A stretch of DNA of 64,000 nucleotides from Lithodes maja (Eukaryota; Arthropoda; Malacostraca; Decapoda; Lithodidae): assembly GCA_037953745.1 (NCBI GenBank), contig JBAKBP010012293.1:1-64000 (forward strand). The letters are read 5' to 3'. Under the pieces are notes generated by a model. That model ran no database searches, was not told the DNA's origin, and saw nothing but the letters and a program-made list of their open reading frames with translations. Of this stretch, positions 22,701 to 33,005 are shown in pieces; position 1 is the first letter of the stretch; each line of letters opens with the position of its first letter. The position numbers and the translations under genes were made by a program.

Positions 22701-23437
22701 TTGGGACACAGCCTGTGTTCAAGAGTCCGGAAGGCTCGAACCCTGTCCGCGAAGTCTTTGGGGCTCATAGAGGGCATGGTTTTGTGAGGTGGGCTGGCGA
22801 AAGGCGAGGAGTTAAGCTATTGCGTGATACTGGGGCTTCTCAGACCTTGTTAAGGAACTTTACTGGTAGACCGATTAACGCTGCTCGGGTGGTGGTAGTT
22901 CAGGGGATCAATGCTACGAAGTCCTACCCGCTGGTGCGGATGGAGCTGGAGGTGGGTGGTGTGGCGAAGGAGCTGGATGTCGGAATTGTAGAGAACTTGC
23001 CTGTTGGGGGCGTCGACCTCCTCCTCGGCAACAACTTTGCGGTGCCTGCTTCTAAGGTTTCACCCTTGGTCGTTGCCGAGAAGGCGGCCGACGTTAGTAG
23101 GGAGGAACAGGAGAGGGTTGAGAAGTGTAGCGTACAAACCATGGCGTGTGTTGTGACGCGTTCTCAGACATCCGAAGCCTTGCAGCCACCGCCTCAGTCT
23201 ATCAAACCGCGGAGGAAAGGTCACAAGAAAACGGGAAGTGTTGGTCAATTGGAAAGGTTTGAGCCGGCAGTGTTTCTTGGTGACTCATTATTGGCACCTA
23301 TGTTAGAGTCTGGAGAGGCCCCGGGGCCTGTCACCGCTAGTGCAGGTGCAGGGCAGGAAGAGACTCTGCGACAGCATCGTTATGCGCAGCGTGAGGAAAG
23401 GATGTCTCAGCGGGACATTGGAGGTGGAAATAAATGA
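19724..23437 (+). pseudogene. Gmr1-like gag-protease region (split by LINE-B)
   Basis: The ATG at 19724 directly follows the LINE-A poly(A). Gag runs to 19918, is interrupted by LINE-B, and resumes in frame at 21383 (LSGMRKDQLRTL). Repeated AAERQ-type units at about 21655-21800 suggest a coiled coil. A frameshift in a T-run near 21930 leads to the frame 21932-23437: capsid-like helices (EKWAALVSSRLLGKGLKAYD), a CCHC zinc knuckle CFACHKEGHFANAC (about 22565-22610), then a protease with LRDTGASQTLL (about 22820-22855) and DLLLGNNF (about 23010). The protease Asp-Thr-Gly is intact. Stop at 23435-23437. Confidence 0.88.
19919..21382 (+). mobile_element. LINE-B (Jockey-like), 5'-truncated, intact RT frame, inside gag
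   Basis: The insertion begins within the RT at HIQPVPKKGDRSQPSNY and stays open to the stop at 21281-21283. It includes motif A ALDISKAFDRVWH, motif B GVPQGSVLSPILF, motif C SYADDS and the C-terminus FKLCVSRHFGSNVP. The 3' part ends in poly(A) at 21365-21382. GGGT stands at both junctions (19915-19918 and 21383-21386), and the gag frame resumes exactly afterwards. Endonuclease and RT fingers are missing. This is the best copy of the family in the window. Confidence 0.93.
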
Positions 23438-23439
23438 TT

Positions 23440-24840
23440 TAAGATGAACTTGAATAATCTCGCACCTGCTGATATATGTTCCTTGCAGCTGGAAGATCCT
23501 GAAATCAGGGCGTGTGGTAATGGTGCTGTCGAACTGGAGAGCGATGGGGGATGCGCAGCCTGGTGATTTTTTCTTGTCCGAGGGGATCTTGTATCGGAGA
23601 CATCAGGATCCCAAGAAAAGGTGGGATGGCGGGTCAGGATTAGTGGACCAGTTAGTAGTACCGAGGGTGTGCCGTGAGAGCTAATTGAGATTAGCTCATG
23701 ATGTGCCTTTGGCAGGGCACCTGGGGGCACGTAAGACGGAGGCAGCTCTGAGCAAGCTTTTCTGGTGGCCTGGGTTAAAGGCGAGTGTCGTGTCATGGGT
23801 GTCACAGGGTCACACTTGTCAAGTTGTTGGGAAACCTAATCAGGTCATCCCGAGAGCCCCGTTACAACCCATCCCTGTCATTGGGCCGCCCTTCAGCAAA
23901 GTAGTTATCGATATGGTTGGCCCATTGCCCCCCACTATACAGTTACAGTTAGTAAAATTTATTGCCGTGCCGGCAATAAATTTTTACTAACTGTAATGGA
24001 TGTAGCAACACGGTATCCAGATGCTTACCCCATGCGCAACGGGATGGCTAAGACTGTTGTCAAAAACCTACTTGTCTATTTCTCTCGTTATGGCTACCCT
24101 CAGGAGATCCAGTCTGATCAGGGATCCAATTTTACTTCTGCTCTGTTTAAGCAGACCATGCAGCAACATGGGATAGTGTCTGTGGTGTCATCTGCCTACC
24201 ATCCCGAGAGTCAGGGAGTTTTGGAAAGGTGGCACTCGACTCTCAAGAGTATGTTGCGGTGTTATTGCATGGAAAATGGGAAGGACTGGGATCTAGGTCT
24301 CCCATACGTTTTATTTGCTGCGAGAGAAGTACCTGGCGAGAGCTTGGGATTTAGCCCGAACGAGTTGGTTTTTGGACACAGGGTCAGGGGGCCCCTCCAC
24401 ATAGTCAAGGAGATCTGGGAGGGAGTCACAAAGCCATGCTCGCTTCTAAAGTATGTAGTTGAAAGCCGTGAGAGAATGCTAAAGAGCTTGGAGGTAGCAG
24501 GTCGGAACCTTAAGAGTTCACAAGCTCAGATGAAGGACAGATACGACCAGAAGGTGAAGCTGAGGGAGTTTGAAGTAGATCAGGAGGTACTGATACTACT
24601 GCCTCTGGTGGGACACCCCTTGTCTGCCAAGTATTCTGGTCCGTATCGGGTTGTAAGGAAGGTTTCTGATCTCGACTATTTAGTAGCTACTCCTGATCGT
24701 AAGAAAAAGAACCAACTTTGCCATGTAAATCTGATGAAAGAGTATGTGAGGCGCCCCTCCGAGCCTCTCACTGTCCCGGTGGTGGAGAAGGAGGAAGGGA
24801 CAGTCAAGCTGTGGGGGAGGATAATTGGGATTGTCATGTT
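23440..24840 (+). pseudogene. Gmr1-like integrase with GPY module
   Basis: The zinc-binding N-terminus reads HDVPLAGHLG, then WWPGLK; the Cys pair is reduced because the expected CHTCQ reads GHTCQ. Stops lie at about 23560 and 23683. The core has the first Asp in VMDVATRYPDAYP, the second Asp in QSDQGSNF and the Glu in SQGVLERWHSTLKSML, so the D,D,E set is present. A 25-bp inverted duplication at 23943-23996 splits the core before the first Asp. The GPY-type module reads AKYSGPYRVVRKVSDLDYLV, ending near VNLMKEYV. Integrase inserts the cDNA into the genome. Its place before RT is the unusual point. Confidence 0.9.
23943..23996. repeat. Near-perfect hairpin inside integrase
   Basis: Arms 23943-23967 and 23971-23996 are inverse copies of about 25 bp, differing by one T in a T-run, with a TGC spacer. 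The right arm is normal integrase coding sequence (NKFLLTVMD); the left is its inverted copy and brings the frameshift. Confidence 0.92.
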
Positions 24841-24889
24841 TCCGCGGATCAGTGGGCGGGGAATTCTAGACAAGTGGCTCACGAGTTGA

Positions 24890-26276
24890 TATTGCACCTG
24901 CCTGAGCAACAGCGTGTAGCTGTGCAGCACTTGTTTGATTCAAACCCAGCTGTTTTCGCGGAGCATCCTGGCCTCACTACTCAAGCGGTGCACGATGTCG
25001 ATGTTGGGGACCACACCCGCCCTTTAAATCAGTGCCATGCCGTGTTCCCCCTATTAAATTACCAGCACTTAGGGAAGAGCTGGATTATATGCTGAAACGT
25101 GGGCTGATTTCTGAGGGTGCAGTAAGGTGGACTCCCCCAGTCACACTGCAGCCCAAACCAGATGGCAAGGTGCGGTTTTGTATAGATTTCCGCAGTTTGA
25201 ATGGTTTAACCCCCACAAATGCCTACCCTCTCCCTCGCGTGGACGACAGTGTGGATAAGATAGGAAAAGCCAAGTTCCTCACTAAGATAGACCTTGTTAA
25301 GGGTTATTGGCAAGTGCCCTTGTCTGAGCGAGCGCGAGAGGTGTGTGGGTTTATGGTGGACGGTGCCACATATCGTTGCCATGTTATGCCATACAGGCTG
25401 AAAAATGCCCCTGCAACGTTTCAGAAATTAATGAACGGCATTGTAGCCGACATTCCCAACTGTACGGTGTACCTAGATGATGTCATAATATACGACGAGG
25501 ATTTTAACAGTCACTGTGCTCACATCGGACAGCTTTTTAATAAACTGAATGAAGCAGGTTTGGTGGTAAACCTGGGTAAGTGCGATTTTGTCAAAGCCAC
25601 AGTTTTGTACCTGGGGTTCAAGGTGGGGATGGGTCAGGTGTGCCCTCCACAGACAAAGATCAAAGCCATCGATCAGTTTCCCCAGCCTACGACTAAGAAA
25701 CAAATCATGCGGTTTCTAGGTGTGATAGGCTATTATCGTCGCTTCATCAAAGGCTATTCGGCTGTACTTGCACCTTTAACTGACTTATTATCTAAGGACA
25801 AGAAGTTCCGGTGGTCTCCTGAGTGTGCAGAGGCGTTTTCATTGGTGAAACACCTGTTATGTACCCCCCCCCCCCATACTCAGGGCCCAGGACTTCAGCA
25901 GACCTTTGATGCCAGTGGCATAGGGGCTGGGGCTGTCTTGTTACAGACAGATGATGAAGGTATCGAACATCCAGTGAGTTTTTACAGTAAAAAATTCAAT
26001 AGTGCACAAAGGAATTACTCTGTAATTGAAAAAGAACTCCTGGCGATAGTGCTGGCGCTCAGGCACTTCGATGTATATGTTCCTGCTTTCGGACCAGTCG
26101 TAGTGGTTTATACCGATCATAACCCTCTGAAATTCTTGAATCAGTTTCATAACCGGAATATGAGGCTGACCAGGTGGTCACTCATGCTTCAGGAGTATAA
26201 TCTGGACATACGCCATATTGCCGGTTCTGATAACGTGATAGCGGATTGTCTATCAAGGGTGGATGATGTGGGTTAG
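24890..26276 (+). pseudogene. Gmr1-like reverse transcriptase and RNase H
   Basis: A linker with FAEHPGL and DVDVGDHTRPL (about 24950-25030) precedes the RT; a frameshift near 25040 separates it from the frame 25032-26276. The RT shows KPDGKVRFCIDFRSLN, motif A KIDLVKGYWQVPL, the PYRLKNAPATFQ block and motif C YLDDVIIY. The C-terminal RNase H has FDASGIGAGAVL, the catalytic-Glu block YSVIEKELLAIVLAL, YTDHNPL and an end block GSDNVIADCLSRV. The catalytic residues of both domains are present. The frame stops before the polypurine tract with no integrase after it. It converts element RNA to DNA in Gypsy particles. Confidence 0.93.
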
Positions 26277-26583
26277 ACTGCCACAGGATTGAATTGAGTG
26301 TGGAGGAAAATAGGCTGTCACTGTAGCTCAGCCGGGAAACAAAAAAATTAAAAAAGCAAAAAACCTTATAAAACTCTTTAAAAAACGTGTAGAATTGTGT
26401 ATAAGATGTTGTAGCAGTATCTAAGTTGAATGTTTTCGCTTATTGTCGCTAAGTTAGTTGAACTTGCTCGGTGGAGCACAACAGTCTTTATTTATTTATA
26501 TATATAGTGCCTTGTGTCACAACAGTGTGTGGTACTATGAGAAGCTTTCTGTTAGATATGAAGAACTTAGTCAAGGGTCTTCT

Positions 26584-26596
26584 ATCTTGGGGGAGG
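26584..26596 (+). other. Polypurine tract before 3' LTR
   Basis: The stretch CTTGGGGGAGG directly abuts the TGTGAC start of the 3' LTR, the usual place for plus-strand priming. Confidence 0.8.
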
Positions 26597-28550
26597 TGTG
26601 ACGCTTCTGCATAGTAGCCACGTGCGGGCATGCGCGCGCGTCGGCTGCCCAGCCGTTTAGAAACCGGCTGGCGGCAGCCGGCCGGCAGACTTTTCCTTAG
26701 TATTATCCTACGACAACGTAACTAATGTCTGGGATATTCTTATGTTGTTTCACAGCTTGTAGCTGCCCTTATTCTTAACCAACGCATCTTAGTATATTTT
26801 ATTCTCGATAGTTGATAGTTTTATTATAATATATAAGATGTAAATCTAGTGAGAGTGGGAGGAGACGAGCGGGAGAGAGAGACCGGCTGGGGGACGTTGC
26901 TTCGCGTGGAGAGTCCAGCTTGGGACGAGCCTGATGTTGCCATATGCATTTGATTGCAACGTTAGGCTTAGTTTCGACTCACGCACGGGGTAGACGATTT
27001 TGACCCGGCAACTGTGTTGAGTGTTGCCAAGCCTGGGATGTATTTTGTATGCCTAGGGTGGGGTCCAGACAGATTCAAGACTCAGAGCTCACCTCACTCT
27101 CGTACCCTTCGGACCCCCTTGATATCTATCCCTCTCAACCTCACTTAGAAACTTTCTCTCTTACTTTGTATACCTTCCTTCCACTACTTCACCAATCTAT
27201 TTAATTATCCCATCCCCTTGATAGACCTTATATCTATTATTGTATTAACGACGAGCTCTCAGATAACTAGATAGGATTTTGGGCCTTATGCAGAGACGTA
27301 ATTGTTAATGAGACCTAGGAAGCTTTTTTGTTGTCTCATATTTGGTGGTTTCATGCTTGCTAGTGTGTTCTTGTGTCAGGTTAGCAGGGGCTAGACCGGA
27401 GGGGAGGCTTTTTGTGATCCTTTAAGTAAAGTCTGCTGGTGCGAGTCCTGTGGACCCGCACGACTTTACTAGGATACCCGTGGGAGTCTGGGGGCATTTT
27501 CTTGTCTGTGTCCCTGTGTGTCTAGTGTTGTGTTGTGTGAGGGCCCTTGCCTAGTCCACTCAGCACTGCGCTAGCACGTCTTGCTTTTGTTTTAGGGTCG
27601 CCAGGAGAGAGTCAGATACTTGCGATCTGAGTCTCTCAAGAGAGCACCCTTTCAATTAGAGTAATTTGGCGCACAGACTTGGGAACGTCCCTAGGCTAGA
27701 GCAGGTGGCTCAGCTCGGGTATCCGAAGCCTATATCCTTCCGGCTAGACCTCTGCCACCTGGCAGATTAACAGCTAGGGGTTTATTATTTCTGCATGCTT
27801 GTTATTGTGCCACAGTTAACGTTTTTTTTTAGCATTGTGAGTCAGGGTGTGGCTTAGAGACTCTGTCCGAGCAGGCTTGCCTGACTAAGAGTGAGAAGCA
27901 CACCTGTATGTGGTTATGTTGCGAGTTGCTGCTTGCCTGACTAAGAGTGAGAAGCACACCTGTCTGTGGTTATGTTGCGAGTTGCTGCCTTTATTTAATT
28001 ATTCCTATGCCATTATACACTGTATGGCCAATCCCTAGTATTTATTCCTGCTTATGAGTTAAGAGTTCTCTAAATCCGTAACGTACTTTCTTTGCTAAGC
28101 ATCAGATCCTACAGTAGCCGCATGCAGTTTATAAACCCGCATCTTGTCTACCGGTACGATGTTTTGAGGACTGTTTGCTTTCACCTTCTTTCACGCAGGG
28201 GTGATTAGTTGTATTAATTAACGTAACGTTAAATGTACTTTCTTCTAGTTTGTTATTAAATTGTTTCTGCAATTTTATTCCGTTATCTATCTTTTCCTTG
28301 AAGCTTTAAGTCAACTAAATTGTGTGATCTTTTATATAGCCTGCTTGACTATCAGCAGTCTATAGTGCGTGCATCCTGTAACCGAGTCATAGGATACCTC
28401 GTTGTCCAGGCAGGACTCTTGACGGTTTAGGGTGGTTTGTTGCCTGGGTTTATAGATAAGGGTTGGATCTAGCGTTTTCCGTTGTTGCTTGTTGCCGCAT
28501 ACCTAGTCCAATAGAAAGAGCCCAGTGTTTATATATCCCAGGACGTAACA
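26597..28550 (+). repeat. 3' LTR of the Gmr1-like element
   Basis: This is 1954 bp, paired with 14242-16147. It carries an extra tandem copy of about 56 bp around 27870-27985 (unit containing GACTAAGAGTGAGAAGCACA), which accounts for most of the length difference. The early GC-rich repeat is shorter than in the 5' LTR. Confidence 0.95.
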
Positions 28551-28965
28551 TGGTGTACTAATAATTCCAGACTTCAAGAACTGATTGAGCAAGATTTCCA
28601 TGGATATGAAGTTCCAAAATTGACAACATTACTTGGACTTCAATGGAATACAGAAGAAGATACTCTGAAGCTGAAACCAGATCAGTACCCACAAACAGTT
28701 TCAATTCTAACCAAACGCCAGTTACTAACAAAGGTCAGTAAATTGTTTGACCCACTAGGCATATTCTCCCCTGTAACCATAGAGGGAAAATTGTTATTAC
28801 AAGAATCGTGGAAGCTGCAACTGGGTTGGGACTGTCCTCTGCCAGATAGTTACATTGACCAGTGGAAGATCTTGGAAAACAAATCACTACAGTTGGCGAA
28901 TTATCATGTACCAAGAGCAACAGTCAATGATACAGAAGTATGCACACTAAATATTTGTTTGTGAT
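28551..28965 (+). pseudogene. BEL RT C-terminal part, after the Gypsy insertion
   Basis: Following the TGGT duplication the frame continues CTNNSRLQELIEQDFHG, then LLGLQWN and the BEL-typical block KLFDPLGIFSPVTIEGKLLL (about 28740-28800), and WKLQLGWDCPLP. It runs into the RNase H with a frameshift near 28950. Confidence 0.88.
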
Positions 28966-29460
28966 GCTTCATCAAAGGCCTATGGAGCAACTGCATACTT
29001 AGTAACACATTCAAGGATGATAAACAGAACTATTCCACAAATGGAGCTCACAGCATTGTGGTTAGGTACTAAACTTGGAAAACATGTTCGTGAAACACTA
29101 GATCAATTAAGCATTGCTGGTACCTACATATGGTCTCATAATGAGGCAGCATTGCAGTGGATAAAGAATGATAATTCAAAACTACCCTATGTGAAACACA
29201 GGATAGTAGAGATAAGGGAGATGCAAACAGATTTTTCATTCATGCATGTGAACTCCAAAGCTAACCCTGCAAACCTGCTGAGCAGAGGTAGCATAATAAA
29301 ACACCTAACAAAGGATACATTATGGTTTGAGGGTCCTCATTGGTTAAAGGATGAATCAAAATGGCCTAAACAAAAGTCTCATGTCATATCAACCATTACT
29401 ACTCCACCTGATGTTCAAGTTAAGGATGACGATCCAGCACCAAGGCTAATAGATATTTAA
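28950..29460 (+). pseudogene. BEL RNase H domain
   Basis: After the frameshift near 28950, CDASSKAYGATAYL supplies the first Asp of RNase H and PQMELTALWLGTKL the Glu. NEAALQWIKND and ANPANLLSRG follow as the later blocks. It degrades RNA in the RNA:DNA hybrid in its family. The frame ends at 29460 and a linker with CYPEEFRVLR (about 29605-29640) follows. Confidence 0.83.
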
Positions 29461-29659
29461 AGATTTTCATCTCTTGGAAAGTTGCTAAGAATCACCGAGA
29501 ATGTGTTCAAATTCATAAACAACATATGCATCAAAAGGGGATATCCAGATCGGTTAAAGATAAATTCACCAATAGATTATTGGGTAAAACAGGTGCAAAA
29601 TGAATGCTACCCTGAGGAGTTTAGAGTATTGCGCATTTTGTCAGGATTTGACCCAGAAT

Positions 29660-29800
29660 AACAACAATCGGATTCGGAGACGTCTACAAAGACACTTCGA
29701 TCTGATAAAAAAAAAAAAGCAAAGCCAGAGTCGTCTACAAAGACACTCGATACTAGGCCTGAGTCGTCTACAAAGACCCTCAGACCGAATAAACTCACAG
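29660..29800. repeat. Small insertion with three GTCGTCTACAAAGACAC-like units
   Basis: Between the BEL linker and integrase there are three imperfect copies of a unit containing GTCTACAAAGACACTC, with an A-run (29707-29718). It interrupts the pol frame. The origin is unknown; it may be a tiny fold-back or an expanded repeat. Confidence 0.55.
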
Positions 29801-30794
29801 TGATTTTGGGTTGTTTCTTGATAGAAATTGGGTTGATTCGATGTCAAGGCAGAATACAGAACTACTCATTGCAGTATGGAACTAAACACCCTGTGCTACT
29901 ACCCAAACATCATTGGTTCACGCAGCTAGTGATATATGACTCGCATCATGTTTCTTTACATGGAGGGGTAGCTGACACACTTGTGACAATCAGGAAGAGT
30001 TTTTGGATTCCCAAGGCATGGCAAGTCATCAAATCTTGCATTCGGAGTTGCACCATTTGTCGAAGATATGACGCTAGAACATGTCAATATCCAGGACCAC
30101 CACCACTTCCTGGGGAAAGAGTGCAAGAAACTAAACCTTTCCAAGTTGTGGGGGTTGACTATACTGGTGCAATATTATTAAAAAATCCTACAGATGATAG
30201 TCCTGAACCAACTAAGGTGTACATTTGCTTATTTACCTGTGCTACTACTAGGGCGATGCATCTAGAACAAGCAACAGATTTATCAGCCAACACTTTCCTT
30301 AGGGCTTTCAGAAGATTTGCTGGCAGACAATCATGTCCACAGGTAATAATTTCCGATAATGGTTCCAACTTTAAGGCAAGTGAGATATTTCTTATAAGTT
30401 TCTTCCAATTACCAGAAATGCAAGAATTCTTTATCTCACGCAGATGTGAATGGAAATTTATACCTCCCAGAGCTCCTTGGCACAGCGGCTTTTACGAGCG
30501 CATGATAGGTGTAGTAAAACGGTGCCTGAGAAAGGTTCTCCACAATAAGAGAGTTAGTGTCGATGAACTGCAGACAATTCTAGTTGAAATGGAAGCTCGA
30601 ATTAATAACCGACCACTAACATACTTGCATGAGAATATCGATGAACCAGAGGCTCTCACACCCAATCATTTGATTCAAGGAACTCTATTAGAACCCATTC
30701 CACCAGTCATAAGCAAGGAACAAATAGAGGATCCAGACTTTTTTTCAGATAATTAGTATTACATCAGAAAATTTGACTGCTAGATTTAACCATC
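29800..30794 (+). pseudogene. BEL integrase, main part
   Basis: The frame starts after the small insertion with RCQGRI, then LLPKHHWFTQLVIYDSHH and the Cys pair CTICRR of the zinc-binding domain. The core has the first Asp in VVGVDYTGAI, the second in IISDNGSNF and the Glu in WHSGFYERMIGVVKRCLRK, so the D,D,E set is present. INNRPLTY and EALTPNHLIQG follow as in Pao integrases. A stop lies at about 30754-30756, and an M2 MITE cuts the downstream part. Confidence 0.88.
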
Positions 30795-30798
30795 TTAA

Positions 30799-31116
30799 TG
30801 GGAGGTATTTAGTTTGTTCCCTAGACCTCCATCAACCTTAAAATTACACCCCCTCGAGTCCCTTTCAAGATAAATTTGTACATTTTTCGGTAGAAAAATG
30901 TCCCGGCCGAAGGCCGATTCCTCTTAAATTACAGGCTCGCTATCGCTCGCCAGGATAAAATAGACACCTGAATTGCACGAAAGGACTTAATATGGGGTGA
31001 AAGTTCTTAAAATCGCTAAACTAATGGGGCAAACGTTTTATAATATCAAAAGCAAAGGGGCTAAACATGAGGGAGAAAGAGGTCAAGAAAACAATCCCTC
31101 AAGTGGAGACCTCCCC
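30799..31116 (-). mobile_element. M2 MITE inside BEL integrase
   Basis: A 318-bp member of M2 in opposite orientation to that at 1314. It contains GCTCGCTATCGCTCGC and the hairpin GGCCGAAGGCC. TTAA flanks it at 30795-30798 and 31117-31120, and the integrase frame continues beyond (LLGQWNKVRREDYL), which proves the insertion. Confidence 0.88.
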
Positions 31117-31120
31117 TTAA

Positions 31121-31500
31121 TAAACTTCTTGGACAATGGAATAAGGTCCGGCGTGAAGACTATCTAACAAATCTCAAGGAATATCACAATGGCAAGAACA
31201 AAACGGTATCAACACCACATCTAAAACCGGGAGAGATAGTTTTGATAGACTGTGATACTCCCAGGTCGTCATGGCCTATAGAGAAAATAACATCTATACA
31301 CCCAGATAAGAATGGTACACTCAGAGTGGTAAAGGTTCTCTCTAAAGGGAATATATCCATTCATACTATAGAGAAATAAATTCCACTAGAAATATCGAGT
31401 GTAGACCAACTTGAACAAGCTACTGACGAACGACCGAAGCGTACAACTGCAATTGAAGCTCGTAAAAGGTGGAATGCCCAACTAAATATTGATGTCTAGG
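31121..31500 (+). pseudogene. BEL integrase C-terminal end
   Basis: The frame LLGQWNKVRREDYLTNLKEY then LKPGEIVLIDC matches the C-terminal conserved part of Pao integrases. One stop at about 31378-31380 precedes a basic tail ending at a stop near 31500. No LTR follows that I can recognise. Confidence 0.8.
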
Positions 31501-31504
31501 AACG

Positions 31505-31705
31505 TACACATACTGTATGTACAGTCGGTCACCTTTCCGGCTGGGCCACCTAATGGTAATTTCGCTGGGAGTCTTTCGCTCTGATATTAGACAGATCGCT
31601 CACTCCCCCCACCCTGAATCTGTTGCATATTATGTCCCATATATGGCGTCGTTAGATTTGCTGGAAGGGAAAGGTAGGGGCTACAGGGAGTGAGTGTGTG
31701 TGTGT
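31505..31705 (-). repeat. Dispersed repeat, inverted partner of 8936-9130
   Basis: This matches the reverse complement of 8936-9130, strongest at GGGCCACCTAATGGTAA. It begins about five bases after the last BEL stop codon and ends in a (TG)n-(G)n tract (31695-31725). Confidence 0.6.
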
Positions 31706-31729
31706 GGGGGGGGGGGGGGGGGGAGGTAT

Positions 31730-32358
31730 CGTGTAGGAAAGGTTACGTGAATTATTTCACCAAGTTTATGGTTAGTTATATTATCTCATGATATTAATTA
31801 CGACGTAAGCAACTTTTGTTTTTGTGAATTCTATCTTAACGAAATATTAGTTTATGTTATATTATTGTTTGCAAACTAATTTGTAGGGATGCCTAGATTC
31901 ACTGTCTATTTAGTAAGATAGCTCTTGTTCACTCTTTCACTCACACTATTCATCGATCTATCTATCTATTTTTTTTCTTCTATATTCCAACTACTCCCTC
32001 TCGGGCATAGGCTGAGAGCCCTTACAATCCACCTCTCAACACGGTGAAGCCCGTGAGGTCTCGTTCCAGTCTGGGGAGTGAGACTTGTGAAGCATCCATT
32101 CATGGCTCGAAACAGCTCCATCTCTGAAGCCGCTGGTTGCTTCGTTCAAGTGCTTCACTGTCTCATCCTCCAGACTCAGACCCTCACTCTCAGAATGCCA
32201 CCTATTGAGCAGTGAACTCACTAGGCATTGTCCCCCTGTAGCATATTTTGAATATGGGAACATTCATACAGTGCTATTTAATCAGGGAACAATGAGGGTA
32301 TTTTTTTGGCATTTCGGTGGGCTTTGTGGTAATGCACTGATACTAGGTACAGCACAAA
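31730..32358. other. Spacer without recognised features
   Basis: A short (ATCT)n stretch lies near 31960. A 75-codon minus-strand frame at 32036-32263 has no motif that I recognise. Nothing else is supported. Confidence 0.4.
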
Positions 32359-32455
32359 TTAAATCCCAATAATATCTTCCCATTGACATATCGGGATTTG
32401 AACCCGGGTCCATTGGATTACCAAGCCAGTGGCAAGACTACTCCACCACACCTCT
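32359..32455 (-). repeat. tRNA-derived SINE-like sequence
   Basis: On the minus strand an A-box-like GTGGTGGAGTAGTC is followed about 35 bases later by a clear B box, GGGTTCAAATCCC. No clean acceptor stem is formed, so it is a SINE head rather than a working tRNA gene. Confidence 0.55.
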
Positions 32456-32520
32456 CTATCTATCTATCTATCTATCTATATCTATATATCTATGAATTTA
32501 ACTATATATTTATCTATCTA
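32456..32520. repeat. (TATC)n microsatellite
   Basis: TATC units with later interruptions; it directly abuts the 5' end of the minus-strand SINE head. Confidence 0.85.
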
Positions 32521-32958
32521 CATTATAGATTGGTATTTTCCTTAGCTGATGTGCATTTGCTCTTCTTGGGGTTAATGTTGGTCTCTTAATGTTTTATTGA
32601 GGTCCCGGGCTGGCCCGCATTGTCGATTTGCACCAATTTTGGGGGGCTCCTCATACCTCTCTGTTTCATACCTAGGGATATGAGGTTTGCCCGACTCGCA
32701 TAAAATACATATCACTCCAAGTATAACTTATAGCACCTATGTCTATCCTTACCATTACACTTTCTTCACAATACATCTAACCCAGTACCATGAACAAACT
32801 AGCGGTATCGCATTTTCATGAATTTAGGAGGAACATGGAATATTTGTTAATTTCTCCTTCTCTTACTTCTTTACTAAAAACTGAATAGTATGGTTTCCCA
32901 TATTACAATATCTATTACTCTGGGAATTTGTTTAATCAAGAATACTAATATGGTCTTT

Positions 32959-32959
<1 letters not shown>

Positions 32960-33003
<44 letters not shown>
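32960..33003. repeat. (CT)n-(CA)n microsatellite
   Basis: A CT run passes into a CA run and directly precedes the SINE at 33005. Confidence 0.95.

Positions 33004-33004
<1 letters not shown>

Positions 33005-33005
<1 letters not shown>

Larger units (their letters stand above)
14242..28550 (+). mobile_element. Gypsy (Ty3) element with Gmr1-type gene order
   Basis: LTRs of 1906 and 1954 bp start TGTGACGC and end CGTAACA. A 4-bp target duplication, TGGT, lies outside them (14238-14241 and 28551-28554), and the interrupted BEL frame continues across. The internal part has gag with a zinc knuckle, protease, integrase with a GPY module, then RT and RNase H, followed by a purine tract. Integrase lies before RT, unlike standard Gypsy elements; this order defines the Gmr1 group. 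Two LINEs have inserted within it. Frameshifts in gag, integrase and the RT linker make it non-autonomous now. Confidence 0.93.
11211..31500 (+). mobile_element. BEL/Pao retrotransposon, nested and degenerate
   Basis: In order it contains an SGNH-like frame, a DUF1759-type gag, CCHC-like zinc motif, DUF1758-type protease, RT remnant, RNase H and integrase. The RT is interrupted at 14242-28550 by a Gypsy element with TGGT duplicated on both sides. The integrase is interrupted at 30799-31116 by an M2 MITE with TTAA duplicated. Frameshifts and stops occur throughout. LTRs were not found, so the outer limits are those of the coding part. BEL/Pao identity rests on the gag and protease domains and on the FDPLG-SPVT block in the RT thumb region. 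Confidence 0.88.

Noticed and set aside
8936..31705. Polinton/Maverick-like large transposon with inverted ends
   Set aside because: The interior is BEL and Gypsy; no polymerase B, ATPase or capsid genes are present.
32036..32263. 75-codon minus-strand frame as a host exon
   Set aside because: No motif or convincing splice context could be supported.
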